From positions 9,241,005-9,305,004 of the forward strand of contig NW_023998455.1 of NCBI RefSeq assembly GCF_014805625.2: a stretch of DNA of 64,000 nucleotides, written 5' to 3'. The notes beneath the pieces are model-generated. The model saw only the letters and a list, made by a program, of their open reading frames with translations, had not been told where the DNA came from and did not search any database. The position numbers and the translations under genes were made by a program. Position 1 is the stretch's first letter. Every line of letters begins with the position of its first letter. Shown piece by piece: positions 41,040 through 52,111 of the stretch. The stretch comes from Glossina fuscipes (Eukaryota > Arthropoda > Insecta > Diptera > Glossinidae).

Positions 41040-41974
41040 ATGACGTATCTTATGCAGCGGATGAGACTACCAGCAATGCTGAGTAAGTTTTTCTAAACAT
41101 CTCAGCTTATGCACACTTTACATCCATCCATCAGCTAATTTTTAAACAGTAGGTCTTACCTTAACCATAGAGAGCGCTATCAGCGCCAAATAACTACCGC
41201 TCTAGTAGAAAATGAGGATGAATTGGAACGTTATATGCATACGACCGAAAAGTATAGCATACATCAAATTCCAGAATACTCTGTTCTAACGTAATATCTA
41301 TACTAGCAGATGAGTTTTCAGACTGATGTATATGGTTAGTATTAGTAAATTTACATAAATTGCTGACTGTTTACAGCGTAAGTTACTTTCAGATAAATTC
41401 AACTGAAATAAAAAATGAAAAATGCAGCAATATGATCAGACAGTACGCAAAGTATTCGAATTGTATCTAGATTACAAAGATCAACTAGCGCTAGTATCAG
41501 AGCATTATCCCAAATGTGCACTGGAAAGGGAATGGATGCTTACCAAGTTAGTCCAATGGTCGCAGGAATGCATCTGTTGGCTGCCAAAATATTTTGAATG
41601 ATAGTAAGTAATCTTCCTAAAGGGATTTCGGAACGTTCGGTTAATCGGCCTAAAGAGTTGAACATGCAAATTGACGACACGGCACAGGTTCTGGAGACAG
41701 ACTTGATATGGTAACCTTTACCTTTGTTTTTTGCTAAAACATTCCCGAAGAGACGTCGAATCTATCGATTTTCATCGTGAACACTAAGAACTTGACTGCG
41801 GTGACTGTGCAGAGCGAGAACATGACGTGGTATGTAACGAACTCGAAGAATCTTTTTAAATTACTGAAACGTGATATTTTGGATGTACAAAATAAATTAG
41901 TAAAAATTATTGAAAGGTCCAAGAACGTTGTTCACCGCTCTCCAGTTGTACCGCATAAAATTAAATTTACATAA
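41040..41974 (+). pseudogene. Coding-like fragments of an unidentified gene, possibly decayed
   Basis: Several plus-strand stretches read like protein: about 41034-41093 (VLVDDVSYAADETTSN, then a GTAAGT donor); 41151-41293 (ERYQRQITTALVENEDELER, preceded by an acceptor and joining in frame to the first); 41424-41600 (VRKVFELYLDYKDQLALVSE); and 41770-41974 (SKNLFKLLKRDILDVQNKLV, ending in a stop). The first two join across a plausible intron. The later ones do not join in frame, and short spacers and stops intervene. It could be a small intron-rich gene with a wrongly guessed structure, or a dead gene. No family was recognised. Confidence 0.3.
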
Positions 41975-42883
41975 TTTATTGAGAAATTTTTCAATTCATT
42001 TTAATAAAATTAATTGTGGACATAAACAACTATAATACATTTAATTTTTTTATTTTATTGTTTGGATGGTCCGTTTGTTGTTTCGTGACATAAAATAAAA
42101 TGCATAGATTTCGTGTAGGGAATTGCTTCACAATCCATAGAAATAATAACTAGGAAACTTTTTGTCGACCACCGCGGCTTATTAGTGATAAATAATGTGC
42201 AGACGTTTCAAATACATCAAAAAAAAACATTATAATGCGTAGAGATTTCGACGTGAACAAGAAAAAATGCGACGGCTGCAATGACCGAAGTGCGTGAATT
42301 AAATTTCCGCCTTAATCGCAAAGTTAATCCTAAAAAAAAAAAAAATTCCTCAGATGACTTTGAGAAAAAAAATTATAAATGTACATTATACATTGCTAAC
42401 CGCCAACACATTAGTCTTTTTTCATCTAATCACAAGCAGAAGAGTGATCATAAGTTAGGCTTTCCAAGCAGCGCAGAAAAAGAATAACGTATATTAAGTA
42501 TACAGATGCATTCATATTGGCGGCATTACAACTACAAATATTTGTGCCGTCTTTTTTTTGGTAGTCCTTACGTATATACATATATATATCCCATTATTCT
42601 CGCTCACATAGTTGTTTTTCAGCATCTATATGAACACAGAGCAGCATTATTGGCCATAAGATGAATCGTTTCAATTCATGTTGTTCTGATACTGAATAGC
42701 AACTTCGTCGATCGTACTTAGCGCTTATTTGTATATATTGTTGAGAATTGTTTATGAAATGAATTAGCGTTTTTATGTGTAAAAATTATTGGATTTGTCT
42801 TTAAAGATTAAAAAGATGTTCGTGAATTAATAATTTTAATTATGTGTACGTATGCGAGTTGAATTCTAATAATCACATATGCT

Positions 42884-45329
42884 ATGGAAACTTTTAAGAG
42901 ACGAAGTGATCGTTTAATAAATAATAACTCAACGCGGGAAGCTACGGCAAAGAAGGAGAATAACGAGAAGAAAAATTTCCCGTGTGTCAAATATGTCAAA
43001 TATGGCGGAAAAATCGTTTACTTGACGGATATGTCAGAAATAGCTGAGGCCGCTGATAGCTTGATGTAAGCCCACGAACTTAATAATTTGGACAAAATCT
43101 AACTTTCATACTTTCTACTAAAATGATCGGGCGGTCCTTTGCTGAAAAAATTGTTATTTTAAAATGCGTAAACGTATGAGTGATCCTTTTAAAGATATGC
43201 GTCCATTACAAAGTATGCGCATATCTCGGAAACAGAAATATCTTCATGCTTAACAAGAAAGTAATTTTTGAATTTTAACAGCTCATTGTTATTCAACGTA
43301 TATTTTTTATCTTGGCTGCCTTCTTCATGACTCCCTAGCCATTCTATTCGTGAACAGCCATCCTGAATTCACGCTTACCCTTTATAAATGGTAAATCAAA
43401 GAGAGCAAATAGTGATCACAGATACAACTTCCTTATGATTATTCCTATTTATTTTCCAAATTTCAAAAAAAAATACAATTCGAATAATTCAACAATTGAG
43501 TGTGTTGTAAGCAAAAACATTTAGACAAAAGATATAGCACAAACTAATTGAATTTACAAAATTTTCTAAAGGTGTTTCCGATTGTTCCCTGCATTTCCTA
43601 CGTCGGTGTGGACATGAAATTTTCAATAAAACTATGGTAGCAATCGTCCGCTTCATATTTTAGTTTTTCTTAAAAAAAAGAAAGAAAACGTAAGGCAAGA
43701 AACCATATGTTATTTTGCAAAACTTTCGATTTCAGACAATGGGTGGAAAGACAGCAGCATGTTCCGATTCCCCTCTCTTTTGATATGGAATGGCCATTTT
43801 CATTTCAAACAGGTCCGGGTAAGACTTCTGTTGTGCAGGTGTGCCTGGAATTAAATTGTTGTTATGTTTTCCAACTATCCAATTTGAGGAAATTACCAGC
43901 AGCGCTAGTCGCTTTGCTGAAACATCCACGCGTTCGCATGCACGGAGTAAACATTAAAAAGTAAGTTTAAATATTATTAGACTTCTTCGTCTTTAACATT
44001 AAGAAATATTATTCGCAATTCCTAAAAAGTTATACTTAATGCGAATTTTGCAAATTATAGCTTTGTCTGAGCATGTTCACGTTAAAAGCTACATTGCTAG
44101 TTATAAAGCGAAAATTTGTCCAACGACTATTGCAAGATGTCATTAGAAGAAATAGATAAGGGTATGCAATATGGTCTGTTCGTCGCAGTTGTTATTGAAA
44201 AGTCGCCCAAGTATATGAGCACTACAAGGTATGATTATGAAAAAATTTTGAAAATACATAATTAACCGACGATGGGGGGTCTGCAATTTCCAAAAACGAT
44301 TCTTACATATATTTTATGTAAATGTCTGGTGGTGGACACAAAAGCACCACTTGCATCATTTTTTTGAAATATGCAAATTATTCAATTGGTTATTTTCAGC
44401 GATGTCCAGAAGCTGGCTAGGGATTTCCCTGAAATGAAATTAGACGACTTAAAGCACCGCTGCATTGATTTGGGAACTTGGTGCAACGAAATTAATGAAA
44501 CCGGATGCCGATGGAGTTTAGATCGTCTATGCAATTATTTGGTAATTTTTGTCAGATTAGTTGTTGCGGCAGAAAAGTTTGAATATCAATATGCCCATCA
44601 TTCACTTCCAGTAGTCTTCCTTAGCAAATCAAGCGTTGCAAAGTAATATATTTAATTTAATTAAACAAAGCAACATATCCGTAAGCATCTTTCCTGAAAT
44701 TCGCTTGATTTGTGAGCAATATAAGTGGAAGTGATAGAAAGTAGCGAACATAAGCTCTTGGTGTATTTAAATTGGTTTAGCAAAAAACATATAATTTCAG
44801 ATAAACCAAACCGTAGACAAAAACAAAAAAGTTAGAATGAGCAATTGGCATGTCGTACCTTTGAATAAAGATCAGTTAATGTATGCAGCTATAGATGTTT
44901 ATGTAAGTATGCAACATATTACGTAATATTACAAGGACAATCTCCTTTTTCATACCCACGGCAACAATTGTCCAGTTATGTTCGTTATTAGTTAAAGATA
45001 CTTTGGCCGTAGGCAAGAATTTTGGTCAATGTACCTTTGTTAACTTCCCAAAGATGTGAAAATTTTCATTATTATAGGAGATTTGAAAATTTCAAATCGA
45101 GAAAACCCCTAACGATCAAACGGGAAAAAACAAAGTTTTTAGTTTTACATTCTATCATTCTATCAAAGGGACTGAAAAAGGTTACAAAATTGTTTAATAA
45201 GAATTAACTGCAGTAGCATCTTACAATTATCAAAAGTTGAATAAAGCTTTCCATATCTTCTGACAGATTGGACTAGTGATTTACCGGGAATTGGAAAATC
45301 GAGCGCGAATAAAAAAAGAAAGGCTGTGA
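42884..45329 (+). CDS. WRNexo: Werner-type 3'-5' exonuclease (DEDDy family), five exons
   Basis: Nuclear exonuclease homologous to the exonuclease domain of human WRN, acting in DNA replication and repair. Exons: 42884-43065, 43736-43960, 44400-44541, 44801-44902 and 45267-45329 (TGA). All four introns are GT-AG and keep the frame, giving 237 residues. DEDDy motifs are complete: FDMEWPF (D and E), the aspartate in NDVQKL just after the exon 2/3 junction, and YAAIDVY (Y-x3-D). The start was taken at the only in-frame ATG, which precedes a basic KRRSDRL stretch also seen in the fly protein. The product is shorter than D. melanogaster WRNexo (about 350 residues from memory) at both ends, so an unseen upstream exon is possible. 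It converges with hmw, 310 bases between stop codons. AATAAA signals lie at 45505-45510 and 45530-45535. Confidence 0.93.
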
Positions 45330-45639
45330 GTGATTGTTGGAAGATGGTTGAATGATGGCGTTGGAATTATTTATTTATCATGATCTAAGAATTAAAAGGA
45401 AAGTCTTTTAAAAATAAGTGTTTTATTTGCTTGCGATTTTATCCGTTTTTTCACATTCAGCGAATAGAAAGATTACGATAAAAACCCGAGGAAAATTGTG
45501 TTAAAATAAAAGATCTTATTTATTTGCTAAATAAATGGAGCGGAAATATAACAACGAAATATCTACAAAATTAAAAATAGAAAAAAAAACATGCCTTCGA
45601 TTCGGTCGGTTCTAAAATAGATGAAAGATGAACATGATA

Positions 45640-48600
45640 TCATGGCCGCATCGGGCCGCGTCGTAAGGATATGGCTTCGATTTTGCGTTTTAACACCTGA
45701 TTGTCAAGGTCGATTTGCCGTTGTTGCTTTTTGCGATTAACGGCCGCACTGGATACACGGGTATTGGGATATGGCGAAGAAGTGGTCTGCAAAAGCATTC
45801 GTAAATTTTAAAATGTGGTAAATGTGATGTATGTAAAAACAAAATATCTTCAATATTTTTTTTTATTTTAATTTGGAAATGATATTATGTCATAATAAGC
45901 TGAGCGACTTGAAACTTTTTCAAGTATATTTTGTATAGTTGTCATAAAATGAGGATATTTACTTTGAAACAGTGGTCGGAAAACTTCCGTTTATATATAC
46001 TTCAAAGCAATTACTTATGTCTATATTAGGACGGACAGATTAGTAGGTCATTCTCAAAACAGACGCGACGCAATTTTCCAAATTAAATTATCCAATTTCC
46101 TATTATTAATAATTGTTAGCCTTTAAATAACAGTTAATTACCAGTTTGTGTTGAAGCTTTTGTTGAGAATTCATTGTGTACGTTGGTTTCTGGGATAATA
46201 TCTTACGCAATAATATTCGATTATGACGCTCGATTTCACGCATACGTTCGTTTGAGAAGCTCCAACTTTTGCGATTTTGAGAAGTAGCCCTGTAAGCAGG
46301 AAAAATGTCGATAATTAATATTAGTCTTTTTAGAAGACGCTTCTCGACGCCGTCAGGAGTTTTATTCTCATTTTGCAGGAAAATATACGAAAGGATAGAA
46401 AGGATATACAATTTTTTATAAAATATTAGAAAATTATAAAAAATAACCTTCAACATATGGTTTTTTTTTTTTAATATGAAGGGTTGACCTATAATGAATA
46501 AAAAACCATATCTTAACCATGTTTGCATATGAAACAAATAAATGTCTGCATATGACACGTTCAAGTAAACGATGAAGGTGCAATTTGAATTTTATAAGAG
46601 AGTTGGTTTTGAAATTGTTAAAACTTAAAAACATTACTATAAACGCATGGAATCCACGGATATAACTTGTAAACTGATAGCTAGACTGTGTTGAAATTTT
46701 GCAACATTTCCTTCCAAGATATTGTACAGAGTCGCCAATAGTTGTCCAATTTATGTGTACAACGATCTTAAGCAGTGATTCATTAACTTATTATTTATTT
46801 TACTAAGGCAGTTTTGCTTTAAAACTCGACATTATTTAAATTTTTAATAACTGTCCCCTTAATTGAGCAGATTGAAAAACAACGTTGTACTAATGCTTGC
46901 TTAACGCTACTGCTATCGCCGTTAATTTGAGCATGTTTGAGAGATAATTTTTAAGAACAAGACTTACTTAACCTTTTCTGCCGATGACGTTTGAAGTTCT
47001 TTGTAAAAGCCCCGTTTAAATAAAGATTCATCAGACTTGTAGGCACATATCGGGTGGCAGAAGCTCATTTGCGTTTCGCTCATATCATCATCCATATCTT
47101 CCATATCAATGCACTCGATTTTACTATTAGCTCTGACCACCTCTTGCATTTGGTCTTCTCCAGGGTCTTCAGTCTTCATTTGCTCGAGACATCGAGGAGT
47201 TTGATTATCATTAACGGAATCGCATCCTTGCTCACTATTTACATCTTGTTCGCTGTTCGATTTAATGTTATTTACATTGCTTTGACGAATCGTTTCCTCA
47301 TTCGAATTTTCTAAGATCGTAGTTTTTACAGCATCCATTAGAGCCATTGCAATCTCTTGAGAATTCGGTATGTTCATTTGCTCGAAGTCAATATTTAGCT
47401 CAGCAGGGTGCAATGTATCATTAGCAGGCAAAATGTACTCTTCACTGGCCTTCATTTTATACAACGATTCTTGTAGCATTCGAATAATATTAGTCGGTGG
47501 GAAGCTTTGATCTGCTTTAATCAAGTTATTGCTGCCTGCATAATTATTGCAACCAGGACTCGTTTGTCGTTCTGACTTTGGCAGTTCCTCTTCATCCCTT
47601 AATTCTTCTTGCTCGAAATATTCCTCACGACTACCCTTGTCATCTTCCATTTCGCTTTCTTCGAAAGTTTCACTGACCTCATCTTCTTCGGAGCAGAGAT
47701 CATTTTGTTCAATGGCCTCACCGTTTGCAACCACAGAGTTTTGTTTCATGAACTTCTTGTATCGGCTTTCCATGACTTCGATTTGTTTGTAATCTTCATC
47801 ATCGTCCTCAGTACAATACTCAGTGGTATTACGTTGTTCAATATTGTAACCATTGCGACAGCTACCCTTTTTTGACGCTTGTGGCAAATCTTCATCGAAA
47901 CACATTGGTTCGGTTGCAATTTCCTCCTGTGTTTCATTTGCGGTTGCATCAATCTCCTCCTCAGAAGAAGAATTGTTACGCATTCTGCGATTACTGTAGC
48001 CGTACTTTCGCGTAGAACTTATACGTTTCGATAAGCGATGAATGTAACTGCCGTTTACCTTAAAAGACGAGGAGAATCATCAATTAATCTTCTAATATAA
48101 CATCGCGGTAGTGAAAGTTTTATTTAGATCGATTGGACCGACTTCTGTGCTTTGGTTGCCACTGCACTGTTACTCAAATGTGTAAACCTGAGATAGGTTT
48201 CTTAACAATTATTAAGATCTTTTTCTCGTTCGATGTTGGAGTTTTCATGTTCTTTGTCGCTATCGAAAAAATGAAGCTCGCAATAAAAAGTACATGCTTT
48301 CATGACCTTGCACTACATTTTTGAAAGGGATTTTTACTTACTAAACTACTTTTTTATTTGGAAAATTAAATCAAAAAGGAAAAATTCCAAATTGCTGATG
48401 ATTGGCTCTGGCTGAATTTCCATATTAATGCACTAACGTTTTTCGATCTACAGTCCTAAACATTTTACGCGAAGCAAAGATAATAAAGTCTGAAGGAAAT
48501 GATACATTGACTATCCTTTCTGCCTACATACATACATACCGCGTTTGCTTTAACTGAAGGCAAAGCGTCATCTTCGTTGCCACTATTTTCGGTTTCGCTT

Positions 48601-48695
48601 TCCAGATCAGTCATTTCCGGAATTTCTTCATCGGTGTCATTTTCGAAAGATGCATTTGCATAACGTTCATCATCTGAATCAATTGCGTCACTCAT
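45640..48695 (-). CDS. hmw: Hemingway, CFAP97-domain ciliary and flagellar protein, four exons
   Basis: Needed in Drosophila for sperm flagellum assembly and motile cilia of chordotonal neurons. Minus-strand exons: 48695-48540, 48058-46968, 46289-46142 and 45786-45640 (TGA). All junctions are GT-AG and the phases fit, giving 513 residues. The first 415 are highly acidic, rich in E, D, S and N, and probably disordered. The CFAP97 domain covers about residues 416-505 and is encoded by the last two exons, with the landmarks KSWSFSNERMREIERHN and AVNRKKQQRQIDLDNQ. The start is the ATG of MSDAIDSDDE; the open frame upstream has no other ATG. Identity rests on the domain and on its position next to WRNexo, as in D. 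melanogaster. A minus-strand AATAAA lies at 45524-45519. Confidence 0.92.
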
Positions 48696-48699
48696 TCCG

Positions 48700-51600
48700 A
48701 AGTCCGTTTCTTGTTTCTTCACTTAAATTGAGATTTTGATGCTGATGAAGCGAAATGTATACGTGTTTTGTAAATGAGAAAAAACAAAATATGACCCGAT
48801 AAATTAAGAAACTACCTAAGGATTCACTTGAAAAAATATATCAAAATCTCAAGGCCTACGGTTTTTTTTTATTTTATATAAACACTTTTCAATGCATTTC
48901 GTTTATTGCCAGTGGAAATTGTGAAGAAAAATCAATAACGCCGATGTTATATATATACTTTTGTTTTGTGTTTATGCTAGACCACCCCTGAAGTTACAAA
49001 TCGCAGCAAAGAAAAACATCAACAACAAAAGGGATAAAACCAAAGAACAAATATGTAAGAATAGAAAATTGTGGTTAACCAGGACCGACTTTACCGCTTG
49101 TCTGCCCATATTCATTTGTAATAGAAAATAGCAATGAACATAAGAATGCATATGCATTTATTCAAATTATCTAACACGCAAATACATATGTAACATACAT
49201 AACACTAACACTGCTACATAACATAAAGAAATCATAGCATACGGGCGGGCTTCCATTTAACAGTTCATGCCTAAAAGCTATCTACATCTATCAGAATTAA
49301 TTGTTGTCTTACTCTTTTTTGAAGCTGTTCATCGCCCAAAGTGTAAGTAGTAACACCATATGTTTACAAGGAAAACAGAGATGTTAAACTCTCCAACAGA
49401 AGACGTTCCACAAAAACCGACTTACTTCCACAGAAACTTGAACAGTTTATTCCGCTACTGCTTTGCCTATATTAATTCCCCAGAACTCCGCATTAATTCC
49501 AATATCTTGAAGATGTATTCTTACGGATGACCTGTTTTTGTAGAATTACTTATTATTCATGTAGAATTAATTGCCAATTATGTGGAATTAATTGCCATTT
49601 ATGTGAGATTGAAAATGAAAACGTAGTACCGTTTAAGCCTAAAATTTTATGAGTGTAAGTNNNNNNNNNNNNNNNNNNNNNNNNNNNNNNNNNNNNNNNN
49701 NNNNNNNNNNNNNNNNNNNNNNNNNNNNNNNNNNNNNNNNNNNNNNNNNNNNNNNNNNNNTTCAGTAAAGCATAAAACTCATGTATTAGCTTAAAACATC
49801 CAGAAAAGCAGCAAAAACTAGGATCGCTAAGGAAACAACTTTCTCTCTGCAGATATACTGCACGAATCGTGACTACCGTGCCAATGTTTGCGAGTGCAAA
49901 TATCAAATGCGCTAGAGTCGGCAAAGAAGTAACTACCGATTGAGCACTAGTAAGCTCCCGGCTTTTTACTTGTCACCGAAAAATTTGTTGCTTTTATAAA
50001 CATATTTTAATGACGAAATGAAAAGATGTTCTTTGTACGAACACCGCATTGGCCATGGCAAACGTTGTTGAGAAAGTTAGACTGTGGCGAACTTATTGTA
50101 CAAATATATACACACATATATTAAAGAAACTGGTGTACGTTTTTTTTCATACTATAGAAATTTGAAATTCCTTGTGGTTTTCGATTAAAGAAACTTAAGT
50201 TCATCTCGCATGTTGCACACATTACAAAATACAAAAAATTTTAATACTCACCTAAAGACATCTCTAACTCTTATTTTCTTTCTATTTATAGTTGCTGCTT
50301 TCATTGAGTTCTTTTTGAAAAACAGTTTTTCTTTAAAATTTAGCGCTAGAATTCAACGTTGTAAATAAAAAGTAGTCACTATTTTTTTGGTGGGGTGTTA
50401 TTGGGAATCGATTTGATGGTTTCTCTTCCCATACAGCCTGTAGAAAGGACACCCGAACATCAAAACCATTTTTAAGACCGTAATTGGTGTATTAAAAGAA
50501 TGTGAGAATAAGCGTCCAATTTGTTTACAATTTTTAATAATTGTTCAAGTATTTGTATAAAAATTGCCTGCAGCTGAGAATAAGCGTCTAACCAAATTTA
50601 TAGCTTAGCATTGCAAAAAGAGCGTTTTGTCATTTAAGAGATTTATCGTCATAAGAGTGGTACGAATAGATAAAAGCAGGCGCAATCGGTAAGAGAATTT
50701 TTTTGAATATCTTTTCTCTTGCATGCACTTGCTTGCATTCACAATTTTTATACGCTTACTCTCATATGGACGTAATTTTTAGACAAACACATGTTCAATT
50801 ATTGAGAATTGTTACCAAACATATATGTCGTCCTGTAAATACTCCTGGTTCATGTGTTTTTTTGGTAGGGAAGTTTTAATTTTTTCAGTGCATCATTTGG
50901 TATTGGCAACACCTTTGCGTGCTTTTCATATAAGGGATAATAACGGCGGGCGTGTGCAATGGAGAACATAGGCAAAAATCGAAACGATTGTACAATTGTA
51001 ACATACTTTTGGAAGACTTAGCTTTAATCGTTGAATTGTAATTACTACTTTATGAAAATATTAAAAAAATTATTAAATTATTAACCTAAAAAAAGTCGAA
51101 AATGCTTAACACAATTGCTAACGAACTGAATGTAATGTTCCGCGACAGAGAAAGCAAAAAGGAAGAACTCTTCAGTACTTTTACACAATTGAAGGTGGAC
51201 TCCAACTTTTACACATATCTACATACATATGTTACAGTGATTTTATAAAAAAGGAAAAAAATAGAAATCGATACCGAGGACGTGCAACCAATGAAGAAAA
51301 TATAAAACTTTCACGAATTTTATTATATTAAAAAATTTTTCTTGATATAAATAAAAACTTTAATTTGTAATTTTTTGTGAAATTGTGATAAACGTGCGTT
51401 TTGGGCACTTGTATATGTGTATGTATGCGAAAACTATGAACCATATCATTATTTTTGTAACATACGTTTGTATAACATAGAAACGTTGATCCTGTATACG
51501 CCATGCTTGACTTACAAATGTAATAACGACCTGAATGCATCTTGAAGTGCATCGTTATACCTAAAATTACATGCACACACACAAAAATCTTTTGTAGTAT

Positions 51601-52105
51601 GTCTTTTGAACGAATCCGCACCGATTATAAGGGTTTTGAGTACAATCGTATAAATGACAATATAAGTCAAGCTACTGTCACGTTGGTTGAAAAGTGCGTG
51701 GTGTTTATAGTCGGAAAATCAAAATCTGTCGACATTTGACGCACATATCGTATTCAACGGAGAGAAGAGCAACATTTCAGCTTCGATAGTTTTTTCGAAG
51801 AACGGATTATATCAAAAACATTGAAACTGTTAGTACGCGATCGTAGAAAACGATTTCATTTATTGGAAATTTTTAGGTTTTTTCAGTTAAGCAACAAATG
51901 CGTTTTAATCGCTGGATTTCTTTTGCCAAAATTATTAAGTACCGCATCTGAATTTTTCAAAACCTTCCCATCGTCCGTCTTTAACGGCAAGAATAAGGTT
52001 CATGTACGACATGTTAGTAAATACACAATTTTTGCCGCTTTTAAACACGATTCGCACCGAATTACGGATACAAAACATAATAATAAAAGTGCGAAAACTT
52101 CGAGC
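48700..52105. other. Spacer between hmw and the Patj-like gene, with the assembly gap
   Basis: Holds the presumed hmw promoter and the upstream region of the Patj-like gene. No exon with L27-like features was recognised. The frame of the Patj-like gene stays open upstream of its ATG back to 51821 but contains no other ATG. Sequence at 49661-49760 is unknown (N). Confidence 0.5.
49661..49760. other. Assembly gap of 100 N
   Basis: Exactly 100 undetermined bases, the usual placeholder for a scaffold gap of unknown length. The open frame spanning it on the minus strand is not meaningful. Confidence 0.99.
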
Positions 52106-52111
52106 GCCAAT

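Noticed and set aside
47054..47952. Several ORFs over the large hmw exon, on the plus strand and in another minus frame
   Set aside because: Shadows of the acidic hmw coding exon; low-complexity serine- and leucine-rich products are the expected complement of E/D-rich codons.
49553..49924. 123-codon minus-strand ORF
   Set aside because: It runs through 100 N, so the open frame is an artefact.
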